Shown here piece by piece: positions 1-8,546 of a stretch of 64,000 bases of DNA. Each line of letters begins with the position of its first letter. Position 1 is the stretch's first letter. The position numbers and the translations under genes are program-made. The stretch is from CALGYY01 sp963678485 (GTDB lineage Bacteria > Bacteroidota > Bacteroidia > Bacteroidales > CAIWKO01). The DNA lies in assembly GCA_963678485.1 (NCBI GenBank), contig OY782882.1, positions 2,170,001 through 2,234,000 on the forward strand, written 5' to 3'. The notes under the pieces are model-generated. The model saw only the letters and a program-made list of their open reading frames with translations. It did no database searches and was not told where the DNA came from.

Positions 1-2
1 AT

Positions 3-149
3 GAGGTTTTTGTTGGCCGTGTTCGTAAAGACCTGCACAACGAAAACACATGGAATCTATGGGTCGTTGCGGATAATCTTAGAAAGGGTGCTGCCACCAA
101 CGCTGTTCAGATAGCTCAACATATTGCAGCAACCTTTTTAAAGAAATAA
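3..149 (+). CDS. asd: Aspartate-semialdehyde dehydrogenase, C-terminal end (partial)
   Basis: Only the last 48 codons are inside the window; the gene enters from the left in frame 3. The readable tail contains VFVGRVRKDL, then NLWVVADNLRKGAATNAVQ, then a TAA stop. This matches the conserved C-terminal block of aspartate-semialdehyde dehydrogenase, where the RKGAATNAVQIA helix closes the catalytic domain. The enzyme reduces aspartyl phosphate to aspartate semialdehyde in the cytoplasm, feeding lysine/diaminopimelate, threonine and methionine synthesis. A strong hairpin about 90 bases downstream ends transcription. Identification is by motif recognition of a short fragment, but the block is very characteristic. 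Confidence 0.85.
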   Translation, partial: EVFVGRVRKDLHNENTWNLWVVADNLRKGAATNAVQIAQHIAATFLKK

Positions 150-235
150 AAACACCGCCAATGGCCTTATATGAAGCTTCTTGAAAGGATATTGGTGAGT
201 TATCCAACTACAGTCTATTAAGTAAAGACGGCATT

Positions 236-263
236 AAAAAACCCGGAACATGTTCCGGGTTTT
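236..263. terminator. Bidirectional terminator between asd and the 285-773 gene
   Basis: A perfect 10-bp inverted repeat (ACCCGGAACA / TGTTCCGGGT, 241-260) is preceded by a run of A and followed by a run of T. It lies between two convergent genes and can serve both: asd (+) and the secreted protein (-). The T-run is short on the + side. Confidence 0.75.
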
Positions 264-284
264 CAGGTTTAACTAGATGCAGAA

Positions 285-773
285 TTAAAACTTGTGGCAT
301 TTTTTCACACGCTTTTTATGCGCATAATGTTTTGGGGAAGAATAATTTGATTTAAAGATCTTCTTTAAGGTAAATTCCAAGGATTTATTGTTGTGTTTTT
401 TAATTGTTGCCCTTGCTGATCCGGCAGAAAATCCACCGCCACCTCCCACGACAGGCTGAATGCTTTGCCCATATTTATGTTGTTTTATTTCATTTCCCGG
501 ATTGCTCCCTGTGCTATAAATATTGCCTCTGTTGGGTGCTTGTTGCTGAACTTGCACTTGCTGCTGTACCTGAGGAACAGCGTTATGCGGTAAGTTGCCT
601 TGCACATTCAGCGCAAGATTATCATCATTCAAATTCCCAGTATTATTGGTATTGTTAACAACCGGGGCATTGATTTGAGGATTGTCGGGGGGATTTATGT
701 CGTTATTAAGAAGGTTTTGTGCGTTGGCAGAAACAGCCAAAAGAAAGAAAAGGGGAATGAGTAGTTTTTTCAT
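285..773 (-). CDS. Secreted Asn/Gln-rich hypothetical protein
   Basis: A 162-residue protein of unknown function. Residues 1-18 form a clear signal peptide ending SANA before Q, so it is exported. Residues about 19-95 are low complexity, rich in N, Q and P (NNTNNTGNLNDD, then VQQQVQVQQQ). A short Gly run (VGGGGGFSAGSA) follows, and the last 40 residues are strongly basic with many Lys and His (KKRVKKCHKF). No enzyme motif is visible. The composition suggests an extended or surface-associated polypeptide, but that is inference. It is convergent with asd and stands alone upstream of the divergent 927 gene. It may be lineage-specific. Confidence 0.65.
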   Translation of the reverse strand: MKKLLIPLFFLLAVSANAQNLLNNDINPPDNPQINAPVVNNTNNTGNLNDDNLALNVQGNLPHNAVPQVQQQVQVQQQAPNRGNIYSTGSNPGNEIKQHKYGQSIQPVVGGGGGFSAGSARATIKKHNNKSLEFTLKKIFKSNYSSPKHYAHKKRVKKCHKF

Positions 774-926
774 GATTTAGTGGTGTGTTTATGGAGTTTT
801 ATTGGGTAAAACGTGGGTTAACGGAGTTAATGAACAGATAAATCAAGTTGCAACGAATAAAAATTGATAAAATAATAACTACTTTCGTAAGCAATAATTA
901 TACTAAAACCTTAAAATCTTTAAAAC

Positions 927-2588
927 ATGGGTAAAAAGACATTGGTTATAGCTATGCTGGCCATGTTCATGGCAGCGATGATCACCTCTTGCGGATCATC
1001 AGAAAAAAAGAATGAAACAACCACCTCCAAAGAAGATTCACTTATGAACGCAAAAGCAGCAGAATTTGCAACAGTGAAGCTGACAGCAGATGTGAGCAAA
1101 CTGACTGAAAAAGAAAAGCAGTTAGTATCGATACTGATTGATATCGCACAAATCATGGACGACCTTTACTGGGAGCAAACCTTGGGTGATAAGGCCGCAT
1201 TTCTTGACAGTATCAAAAGCGAAAGTGTTAAGAAGTTTGCCATGATCAATTACGGCCCATGGGAACGTTTGAATGACAACAAAGCATTTATCGAAAAATA
1301 TGGTGAAAAGCCTGCTGGCGCGAACTTCTATCCAAAAGACATGACAAAAGAAGAGTTTGAAGCATTGGCCGACAGCAATAAAAAGAGCTTGTATACTCTT
1401 ATTCGCCGCAATGATGATAAGAGCCTGAAAGTGGTTTGGTATCACGAAGCGTATAAAGAAAAACTTGAAAAGGCCTCTAAACTGATGAAAGATGCAGCTG
1501 GTTTGGCTGAGGATGCAGGTCTGAAGAAATATCTTGAACTGAGAGCTGAAGCTTTGGTAACATCGAATTACCAACCCAGTGATTTTGCATGGATGGAAAT
1601 GAAGACAAACAAGATTGATTTTGTAGTTGGACCTATTGAAAATTACGAAGATGGCTTGTTCGAATACAAAGCAGCATTTGAATCTTTTGTGTTGATTAAA
1701 GACATGGAATGGAGCAAGAAGCTCGATAAATACATTGCACTTTTACCACAGTTACAAAAAGATCTTCCTGTGGAACCAAAATTCAAAGCAGAAGTCCCCG
1801 GAACTGAATCTGATTTAGGTGTTTATGACGCTGTTTATTATGCAGGTGATTGCAATGCTGGAAGTAAAACGATTGCTATAAATCTTCCAAACGACGAAAT
1901 CGTTCAGATGAAAGCCGGCTCACGTCGTTTACAGCTGAAAAACACCATGAAAGCCAAGTTTGACAACATTATGATGCCGATTGCAAACAAACTCATGGAC
2001 AAATCACAACTCGCCAATGTTAAGTTTGACGCTTTCTTCAACAATGTAATGTTTCATGAAGTTGCTCATGGTTTAGGTATTAAAAAGACCATTAATGGTA
2101 AAGGAATGTCGCGCGATGCAATGAAAGATGTAGGTTCTGCATTTGAAGAAGCAAAAGCGGATATTCTGGGCTTATATATGGCCACCAAGCTTATTGAAAT
2201 GAAAGAACTCACAGGATTAACAGCAGAAGATTGCTATACGACTTACATGGCTGGAATTTTCCGGTCGGTACGTTTTGGTGCAGCCAGTGCACATGGAAAA
2301 GCAAACATGATGTGTTTCAATTACTTTGAGAAAGCCGGAGCGTTCACACGTAATGCTGATGGGACCTACAAAGTTGATTTTGTAAAAACTAAAGAAGCTG
2401 TTGGCGGCTGGGCCAACATTATCCTGACTTTCCAAGGTATGGGTGATTACGAAGGCGCCAAGAAATATATGGAAGCCAATGCAACCATCAATGAAGGATT
2501 ACAAAAAGAATTAGATGGCTTAAAAACAGCGAATATCCCTGTTGATGTGATTTTTGAACAAGGAAAAAGCGTTTTAGGACTTAAATAA
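927..2588 (+). CDS. Dipeptidyl-peptidase III-like zinc metallopeptidase, lipoprotein
   Basis: A 553-residue exported lipoprotein: an N-terminal hydrophobic stretch ends in the lipobox ITSC followed by GSSEKK, so it should be anchored in the envelope by Cys22. The catalytic core carries FHEVAHGLG (His377, Glu378, His381) and, about 30 residues later, SAFEEAKADILGLY, whose Glu would be the third zinc ligand. Layout and flanking sequence resemble the dipeptidyl-peptidase 3 (M49) family seen in Bacteroidota, but the zinc motif is HEXXH rather than the HEXXXH of classical DPP III. It likely removes dipeptides or cleaves short peptides outside the cytoplasm. It is a single-gene unit followed by a strong terminator at 2644. 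Substrate unknown. Confidence 0.72.
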   Translation: MGKKTLVIAMLAMFMAAMITSCGSSEKKNETTTSKEDSLMNAKAAEFATVKLTADVSKLTEKEKQLVSILIDIAQIMDDLYWEQTLGDKAAFLDSIKSESVKKFAMINYGPWERLNDNKAFIEKYGEKPAGANFYPKDMTKEEFEALADSNKKSLYTLIRRNDDKSLKVVWYHEAYKEKLEKASKLMKDAAGLAEDAGLKKYLELRAEALVTSNYQPSDFAWMEMKTNKIDFVVGPIENYEDGLFEYKAAFESFVLIKDMEWSKKLDKYIALLPQLQKDLPVEPKFKAEVPGTESDLGVYDAVYYAGDCNAGSKTIAINLPNDEIVQMKAGSRRLQLKNTMKAKFDNIMMPIANKLMDKSQLANVKFDAFFNNVMFHEVAHGLGIKKTINGKGMSRDAMKDVGSAFEEAKADILGLYMATKLIEMKELTGLTAEDCYTTYMAGIFRSVRFGAASAHGKANMMCFNYFEKAGAFTRNADGTYKVDFVKTKEAVGGWANIILTFQGMGDYEGAKKYMEANATINEGLQKELDGLKTANIPVDVIFEQGKSVLGLK

Positions 2589-2643
2589 TACAACACTTAA
2601 CATTGAGTGAAATAAACAGCACTCTCTGTTTGCCTTAAATACA

Positions 2644-2677
2644 ACCGATCCGGCATTAATCCGGGTCGGTTTTTTTT
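2644..2677 (+). terminator. Rho-independent terminator of the 927-2588 gene
   Basis: The stem ACCGATCCGG / CCGGGTCGGT (one G-T wobble) has a 7-base loop and is followed by eight T. It lies 56 bases after the stop codon. Confidence 0.85.
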
Positions 2678-2682
2678 AGCAT

Positions 2683-2868
2683 TTGCTGAAATCACGGGTA
2701 TGGATCCCGGGGCAAGTTGAGTTCACGAAATCCCGCTCTGCGGGGTCCCGACCCCAAAATTCCGCCCTTGAAGGGCGGAGTATTATACCCTCCGCCGTTG
2801 GCGGGATTGTTCGCCTAAGGCTTTTAATTCGCCTTCGGCTTTTAAAAACCAAGGCTCACGAATAAATG
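2683..2868. repeat. GC-rich hairpin cluster and dispersed-repeat copy A in a non-coding gap
   Basis: This stretch is much richer in GC than its surroundings and codes for nothing recognisable. It holds several small hairpins in a row: CCCGC-TCT-GCGGG near 2730, TCCGCCCT-TGA-AGGGCGGA at 2761-2779, CCGCC-GTT-GGCGG at 2792-2804, then GCCTAAGGC and GCCTTCGGC. Its right end (2814-2868) shares CTTTTAATTCG and TCACGAATA, in the same order, with a copy at 57705-57746. It looks like a composite of mobile or extragenic palindromic repeats. Confidence 0.5.
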
Positions 2869-3007
2869 AATACTGACAGCGGATTGAACGGATATTGTTG
2901 GGAAATAATGAATCATTGAAAGAGAAAAATGCTTCTTTCTGTCTAGGGTTTGAGAAGGAGGCGAAAGTTGCGATAATCATTATCATTAAAGAGAAAATTA
3001 TAGTTCG

Positions 3008-3040
3008 TTTGTTTAAGAAGAAAAACTAACAATATCTTTG
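3008..3040 (+). promoter_or_regulatory. Bacteroidota-type promoter for the M28 peptidase gene
   Basis: A -7 box TATCTTTG (3033-3040) fits the TAnnTTTG consensus, and a TTTG -33 element lies at 3008-3011 with 21 bases between. The transcript would begin after the longest possible start (TTG at 3038), so translation must start further down, at ATG 3071. Confidence 0.65.
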
Positions 3041-3070
3041 TATATAAATATTCATTTTATCCTTAATCGT

Positions 3071-4489
3071 ATGAAACGTGCATTATTATTCATTTTTCTG
3101 CTCCTTGTAGGGCAATTCTCTCTTCTTGCTCAATCGTTTTCGTTTTCAGATAAGGATATACAGCAGCGGATTACGACTGACGTTAGTATACTTGCCTCTG
3201 ACTCGTTGGAAGGGCGCGAATCGGGCACCTATGGCGAATATATGGCGCGTCAATATATCGCCAAACAGTTTGCAGAAATTGGTTTAAAACCGATGTTTTT
3301 TGGAAATAGCTATTTTCAATCATTTTCCTATCAGGATATCCCATGGTATGGTCGCGGGAATGGGCTGAATTTGAACGGGAAAAATTTGAAATTGTATCAG
3401 GATTACTACGCACTGGCCTTTACCGGGTGTGATAGTATTCAGGGAGAGACCATTTCTGTTGGCTATGGAATTTCAATGCCGGAAGAAGGAATCGATGATT
3501 ATGCCGGCATTAAAAATCCTGAAGGAAAGATATTTATTATCAAAACTTCCTTACCTGAGACATTTAAGAAAAACGCAGCTGTTGAAGGGATGTCGGGGAA
3601 GTTAGATAAAGTAAATCTGGCCATTCAAAAAGGAGCAAAAGCGGTAATTTTTATCCTTCCGGAAAATGAAACCATAGAACCTAACGCGTCGCTGGTAAAT
3701 AATGAAACCGTGAGCAGCATTCCTGTGATTTTCCTTAGGTCGAAGCAAGTATTGAATGAAGGCTCCAATACTGTAAAGCTTGCAGTAAAAGTAGTTCGTG
3801 ATGGATTACGTCCTGCATACAATGTGGCAGGTTACATTGATAATGGAGCTGAAAATTGGGTGATTATCGGTGCACATTATGATCATTTGGGCTGGAGTTT
3901 CGATGATGGGGTTCCTGTAGTGAACAATGGTGCAGATGATAATGCCACCGGAACTGCTGGCGTTATTGAACTTGCGCGCTACTTGAAACAATCCGGATCT
4001 AAAAAAAATAATTACCTGTTCTGCGCTTTCTCCGGTGAAGAAAAAGGACTGATCGGATCGACCTATTTCACAAATAGCAAAACGCTGGAGCTGGAAAAAA
4101 TCAATTATATGATTGATTTGGATATGATTGGAAGACTCAATGATAAGCGGGCCATTACTGTTTTCGGTACAGGGACTTCCCCAGAATGGAAAAAAACAAT
4201 TGGCCCGTCAAATGAGGTTCAATTGAAGATTAAGCAATCAAAATCCGGTGTGGGTGGCAGTGATCATATGCCCTTTTACTATAAGGATATTCCAGATATT
4301 TTCATACATACCGGACTGCATCCGGATTATCATACTCCAGCCGATGATACCGATCGGGTGAATTTTCCAGGGATGGTCGACGTTCTGAAGTTTACGCAAA
4401 AGCTTATTGAAAATCTCGATAGCAAAGGAAAACTTCCATTTACAAAGACGTCTGGATTGCAAGCCGTTTGGGGCGTGACCAAAATGTAA
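3071..4489 (+). CDS. Secreted M28-family zinc aminopeptidase
   Basis: A 472-residue protein; I start it at ATG 3071 because the encoded MKRALLFIFLLL...LLAQS is a good signal peptide and the promoter lies just upstream. M28 zinc-peptidase signatures are in order: GAHYDHLG near residue 268 (His and Asp ligands), NNGADDNATGTAG (bridging Asp), FCAFSGEEKGLIGS (Glu base and ligand), DLDMIGRL, and TGLHPDYHTPADD (last His). Residues about 110-250 form an insert of the protease-associated (PA) type. It should remove N-terminal residues from peptides outside the cytoplasm. A second M28 enzyme lies at 13014-14282 and shares only the core. It is monocistronic. Confidence 0.88.
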   Translation: MKRALLFIFLLLVGQFSLLAQSFSFSDKDIQQRITTDVSILASDSLEGRESGTYGEYMARQYIAKQFAEIGLKPMFFGNSYFQSFSYQDIPWYGRGNGLNLNGKNLKLYQDYYALAFTGCDSIQGETISVGYGISMPEEGIDDYAGIKNPEGKIFIIKTSLPETFKKNAAVEGMSGKLDKVNLAIQKGAKAVIFILPENETIEPNASLVNNETVSSIPVIFLRSKQVLNEGSNTVKLAVKVVRDGLRPAYNVAGYIDNGAENWVIIGAHYDHLGWSFDDGVPVVNNGADDNATGTAGVIELARYLKQSGSKKNNYLFCAFSGEEKGLIGSTYFTNSKTLELEKINYMIDLDMIGRLNDKRAITVFGTGTSPEWKKTIGPSNEVQLKIKQSKSGVGGSDHMPFYYKDIPDIFIHTGLHPDYHTPADDTDRVNFPGMVDVLKFTQKLIENLDSKGKLPFTKTSGLQAVWGVTKM

Positions 4490-4500
4490 GTCGTTGATGA

Positions 4501-4533
4501 TCCTTTACAGAAAATTTTAAGGAATTTTTTTTT
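4501..4533 (+). terminator. Weak terminator after the M28 gene
   Basis: A 5-bp stem TCCTT / AAGGA, with a possible inner AAAATTTT palindrome, is followed by nine T. The stem is short, so this is tentative. Confidence 0.4.
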
Positions 4534-4640
4534 ATCGCAAAACCGGCCGTTTATCTACAAGGTTATTGCTTTTGTCAGTATTTTTATTTCATTAATAGAA
4601 ATCTATCGTCTTGATTGTTAATATTTTATATTGACAAAAA

Positions 4641-4672
4641 TTTGCTTTCAACACGCTGATGTTGTATTTTCG
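4641..4672 (+). promoter_or_regulatory. Promoter of the 4712-8525 operon
   Basis: TTTG at 4641-4644 and TATTTTCG at 4665-4672 are 20 bases apart. The -7 box differs from TAnnTTTG by one base. It lies 40 bases ahead of the first start codon of the operon. Confidence 0.5.
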
Positions 4673-4711
4673 TGGAGATGAATTTTCATCAAAAAAACAA
4701 AAAACAACTCC

Positions 4712-6136
4712 ATGAAAAAACAATTAACCTTTCCCTTAAGGGGAAACGACAGGACTTGTATCTGCATACAAATCCTGTTGATGATGCCCCGACTTGCAGC
4801 CAGCTGCCTGATTTTCACAGCGTTTTTATCTAATAAATCAGCAGCACAAACCACTTACACTGCAAATTATTTATTAAAAAGCTATACAAACTCTGCTGAG
4901 TACGTCAATTGTCAGATTTTCGATGACGGCCTTAATGTTGGAATTAACAATGCTTTCCCTTCTGAAAAGCTGGACGTTGTAGGCGGAAATGTAAGAACCT
5001 CAGGTGCCTTTATCTCTCTCATTCCGGCAGGAAATCCTCCCTTGATTCTTTCTTCGCCTACACTGGTAAGTAATCTTAACAGTGATTACTTGGATGGCTT
5101 TCATTCCGCTGATTTTTCACTTTCCACACATACGCATCCGGGAATGATCAGCGGAAGCGGGATTCCTTCTCAGGTTGCCTTTTGGTCTTCTGCGGGCGTT
5201 TTAAGCGGTCAGGACGCATTATTTTGGGATAATTATGCTCACCACCTCGGGATTGGAATTGACGCTCCTGAGGCCGATCTACATCTTTATAGCGGCACCA
5301 ACGAAACCAGCATCTATCTTAGCGAAACTCATCCGGATTTAAATAACATTTTACGTGACACTAAGTGGAGTATCAGCAATCAGGCTGGTCAATTCAGAAT
5401 CAGCACCTTTAACAACGGAAGCGCGATAAACATCATTAAAATAACAGGAACCCAGAATGCGGGAACCTTCGAAGTGAATGGAACGCTTAGGACTTCGCGA
5501 TTAGTGATGAGTTCCGGAGCACAGAATAATTTTCTTCTGGTTAGCTCTGCCTCCGGCGCAGCATTTTGGAGAGATCCGGCATTGATTACCGGATGGAGAG
5601 TCGCTGGGAACAATGTGCTGAAAGATGCGGGAAGTGTTGGTATTGGCACAAGCCTTACCTCTGGGAAGCTTAACGTACAAACCACAAACGTCCCTGCCAT
5701 TGTTTTTGAAGTAGCCAATGGATATGAAGGTTCGTTGGGAGCCATTGCAAAAGTGAGCTCCCCAAATGTTGCCGCTTTTAGCGTTGAACAGTCGGGCACG
5801 CCAACTATGATGATTTGGGGCGATGGCCGCATTTATGCGACCAAGATCCGCGTGAAAGTGCCAGCCTTTCCTGACTTCGTCTTTTCTCCCAACTATTCTC
5901 TACCAAAACTCGGTGATTTAGAACAATATATTCAGAAAAACAGGCATCTTCCAGGGATTCCAACTGCTGATTCCGTTGTAAGTGAAGGACTTGACCTTGG
6001 AAGCATGAACACTCAATTGTTGCAAAAGGTAGAGGAATTAACATTATATATCATTGAACTCAACAAAGAAATTAATGCCTTAAAAAAGCAAGTTATAACT
6101 TTGGATAATAAGAACTTAAAAAGCAAAAAACGATGA
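4712..6136 (+). CDS. Tail-fibre-like surface protein with C-terminal coiled coil
   Basis: A 474-residue exported protein of a type common in Bacteroidota and often labelled tail-fibre or cell-wall-anchor protein. The N-terminus has a hydrophobic segment (about 24-45) ending KSAAQ, so it is probably secreted; a start at the internal Met-Met near residue 24 is possible. The middle is made of short repeated beta-rich pieces (SEKLDVVGG, HHLGIGIDAPEADLHLY, SVGIGTSLTSGKLNV) like those of phage-fibre domains. The C-terminus has the family block PKLGDLEQYIQKNRHLPGIP followed by a heptad-like helix (LLQKVEELTLYIIELNKEI), which suggests trimerisation. It overlaps the next gene by 4 bases (ATGA) and so is translationally coupled to it. 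Its role, adhesion or surface layer, is inferred. Confidence 0.72.
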   Translation: MKKQLTFPLRGNDRTCICIQILLMMPRLAASCLIFTAFLSNKSAAQTTYTANYLLKSYTNSAEYVNCQIFDDGLNVGINNAFPSEKLDVVGGNVRTSGAFISLIPAGNPPLILSSPTLVSNLNSDYLDGFHSADFSLSTHTHPGMISGSGIPSQVAFWSSAGVLSGQDALFWDNYAHHLGIGIDAPEADLHLYSGTNETSIYLSETHPDLNNILRDTKWSISNQAGQFRISTFNNGSAINIIKITGTQNAGTFEVNGTLRTSRLVMSSGAQNNFLLVSSASGAAFWRDPALITGWRVAGNNVLKDAGSVGIGTSLTSGKLNVQTTNVPAIVFEVANGYEGSLGAIAKVSSPNVAAFSVEQSGTPTMMIWGDGRIYATKIRVKVPAFPDFVFSPNYSLPKLGDLEQYIQKNRHLPGIPTADSVVSEGLDLGSMNTQLLQKVEELTLYIIELNKEINALKKQVITLDNKNLKSKKR

Positions 6137-6699
6137 TAAAATGGTGCGTGATTTCTATTGTTCTCCTGTTTGCATTATCTTCCTGCCATAAAGAAAAAGG
6201 CAACAGCGAATGCGTTTGGCCACGTGAAACAACTGGAATGTCGTGCTCTGTGTGCAAAATTCCCTCTTCAGACGCCTTTGAAGATTGCTCTGCCATTGCC
6301 AGCGCGGATAGTATTCCATATCAACAGTTTCAACTGGCTTTGCATTGGGAAACGGAATATTTATCTTATGAAAGCTGCAGCAGTCCGCGCGATTCGATTG
6401 TCGGAAACATAGCCGCGTTGGATATTATTTGTCTTAATAATTATAATGCAACTTTTCATAGTGGTGATACCCTGAATACAATTTGTACACTCCGCTATCT
6501 CAGCCAGACCGGATTATACTCCGCACCGCTTTCGCTGAATAATTATCTTAATATGAATCCGTTATGCACTTCAGATATTCGTTTTTTTCTTTCTGAGGCA
6601 CCGTCAATTGCTGGTAATTTTTCCTTTGAAATTGCCTACCGGGAATGTGATGGCAGCGTTTACTCTATTGAAACCTCAGCTGTGACGATTACCCCATAA
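6133..6699 (+). CDS. Hypothetical lipoprotein
   Basis: A 188-residue protein beginning MIKWCVISIVLLFALSSCHK, a lipoprotein signal with lipobox LSSC, so it should be lipid-anchored in the envelope. I recognise no domain. The mature part has many cysteines (CVWP, SCSVCK, DCSA, ESCSS, CLNN, CTLR, LCTS, ECDG), unusual for a small envelope protein and suggestive of disulfides. It starts within the stop codon of the tail-fibre-like gene and is followed 17 bases later by the C10 protease gene, so the three genes form one operon. It could be a chaperone, inhibitor or partner of the protease, but nothing in the sequence proves this. Confidence 0.65.
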   Translation: MIKWCVISIVLLFALSSCHKEKGNSECVWPRETTGMSCSVCKIPSSDAFEDCSAIASADSIPYQQFQLALHWETEYLSYESCSSPRDSIVGNIAALDIICLNNYNATFHSGDTLNTICTLRYLSQTGLYSAPLSLNNYLNMNPLCTSDIRFFLSEAPSIAGNFSFEIAYRECDGSVYSIETSAVTITP

Positions 6700-6716
6700 A
6701 ACAAAAACAATGAATC

Positions 6717-8525
6717 ATGAAACCAATAATTTCTGTCCTATTGATGTTGGCCATGTTGCGGCTTGCAGCAGCGCCGGTGGATTCAGCTGAGGTTCGATTA
6801 ATAGCTGAGCATTATTTCAAATACCTTAATCCTGGGAAAAGCAAGCCTAAGATTATACAGCTAAAACCAAGTGAATATAAAGGCTTGGTGACTCGATATA
6901 CTTGTGTGTTCGAGAACAATGATTTTATGATTGTTTCTGCTGACGATGCCACTGTTCCCATATTCGCATATTCGCGAAATCAATCCTTTTATGTTGAAAT
7001 GCCACCTGATTATCTCTGGTGGATAGAAAATGAATACGATTTAATGGTTTATAATTCTCATAAACAAAGCATTAAAAACACGTTAACCAGACCCCTATGG
7101 GATGCAATTATTGAGGACCGCTTAATAGATACAAAATCAACACAATCGGTGGTACCACTGATTGCATCACGCTGGGGACAGACCCGCAGCAATGATCAGA
7201 AATGTCCGGGATTTAATGCTCAGGTACCACAATCGAATCCTGCCTGTGGCTGTGGACAATGCACTGCAGGCTGTGTAGCTGTAGCAATGGCTCAGATCAT
7301 ACATTACTGGCAATTCCCGGAAACGGGCGCAAGAGGTCCCTTTGATTGGTGCAATATGCCTGATTATCTAATAAAAAACAACGGCAGTCAGTTGCGTCCT
7401 GAATATGAAGCGGAATATCTTGCTGTTTCCGGTTTACTTGCCGATTGCGGAATTACAGCGGATTTGCAGTATTGTTCATCAAATTGTGCAACAAGTTCAA
7501 CCTTAGAAAAGGCAAAGGCAGCCCTCGAACAAGCATATGGTTATAGTCATAATATTTACCACCGCTATCGCTGGCTAAGCAGCAACTGGAAAGACCGGCT
7601 TCGCGGGAATTTGGAGTTGGGAATGCCTGTTTTATATGGCGGCCAGAGCGAATATGCTGGTCACGCCTTCATTTGCGACGGTTATGAAAACACCGACTAT
7701 TTTCATTTCAACTGGGGTTGGAATGGCGCTTATGATGGCTATTTCTACATTTCCGGAAGTGATGGTGCTCCTGAAATTGATTTTGATGCACTTCAATCAG
7801 CAATATTCAACATCTATCCTGAAAATCCAGTCTTTCCTGAGTGTTTCACGTGTAGCGATGAAATCCACTTGAGCAACACTATGCAGGAAGAAAATCCCTA
7901 TAATCAGCCATTTCCAATGATACTGTGGAATGGCATTTCAGCTTCCTATAATTATGGATCCTTGCCTTATCCAGCACTCCCACCGAAAGCCCATTTGGTT
8001 ATCTTGAACGGAGATATCTATATTGATTATGATGATATGATTGCAGGCGCTATCTATGCAAACGAAATGCAACTTCCCGACCGTACACGCGTTCGTCTAC
8101 GCGCATTTCAGATGATTGAATTAAGCAATGTGGAAACAATTCCGGGCGCTGAATTTCTTGCAGAGCTTGTGGATTGCCCGTATAATGGGAAAATACGGCT
8201 CATTGCACCATTAGATTCTTCTTTTAAATTGCCCGATTTTCAGGCAAATAATGTAGATCAGGATTTGCTATTTCGACTTTGGCCCAATCCGGTGAATACA
8301 TTTGTCAACATCAGCTTTGAGATTGACCGTCTTGCGAATATTTCCATTGCTCTTCGTGATCTCTACGGAAGACTTTTACAAAACATTAATTATAATCCAA
8401 CATCCACAGGAATACAAGCGCTTCAGCTGGATATTTCGTCATATCCGTCAGGAACGTACAGTTGTGAGTTCCGCAGTGCACAAGGAACCCGGATTCAAAA
8501 ACTGGTAATTGCAAGGAATCCCTGA
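6717..8525 (+). CDS. C10-family cysteine protease (streptopain-like) with T9SS sorting domain
   Basis: A 602-residue secreted protease. A signal peptide (1-18) is followed by a propeptide-like region (about 20-130) of the type that keeps C10 proteases inactive. The catalytic domain shows AGCVAVAMAQIIHYW with nucleophile Cys186, and YAGHAFICDGY with catalytic His316, followed by the FHFNWGWNGAYDGYF block typical of streptopain and interpain. After a linker, the last 80 residues (from about 520) form a type IX secretion sorting domain: FRLWPNPVN, LRDLYGRLL, YPSGTYSCEF and a basic end. It should therefore be exported through the T9SS and attached to or released from the cell surface. It is the last gene of a three-gene operon. 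Substrates are unknown. Confidence 0.9.
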   Translation: MKPIISVLLMLAMLRLAAAPVDSAEVRLIAEHYFKYLNPGKSKPKIIQLKPSEYKGLVTRYTCVFENNDFMIVSADDATVPIFAYSRNQSFYVEMPPDYLWWIENEYDLMVYNSHKQSIKNTLTRPLWDAIIEDRLIDTKSTQSVVPLIASRWGQTRSNDQKCPGFNAQVPQSNPACGCGQCTAGCVAVAMAQIIHYWQFPETGARGPFDWCNMPDYLIKNNGSQLRPEYEAEYLAVSGLLADCGITADLQYCSSNCATSSTLEKAKAALEQAYGYSHNIYHRYRWLSSNWKDRLRGNLELGMPVLYGGQSEYAGHAFICDGYENTDYFHFNWGWNGAYDGYFYISGSDGAPEIDFDALQSAIFNIYPENPVFPECFTCSDEIHLSNTMQEENPYNQPFPMILWNGISASYNYGSLPYPALPPKAHLVILNGDIYIDYDDMIAGAIYANEMQLPDRTRVRLRAFQMIELSNVETIPGAEFLAELVDCPYNGKIRLIAPLDSSFKLPDFQANNVDQDLLFRLWPNPVNTFVNISFEIDRLANISIALRDLYGRLLQNINYNPTSTGIQALQLDISSYPSGTYSCEFRSAQGTRIQKLVIARNP

Positions 8526-8546
8526 TTTCGCTTTAATATTTCCTTC

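Noticed and set aside
3038..3070. Longer N-terminus for the M28 peptidase from a TTG at 3038
   Set aside because: The promoter box overlaps it, and the internal Met gives a proper signal peptide.
6221..6231. Half-site CACGTGAAACA in the 6133-6699 gene
   Set aside because: Only one arm matches parS (12/16 overall), which is within chance expectation.
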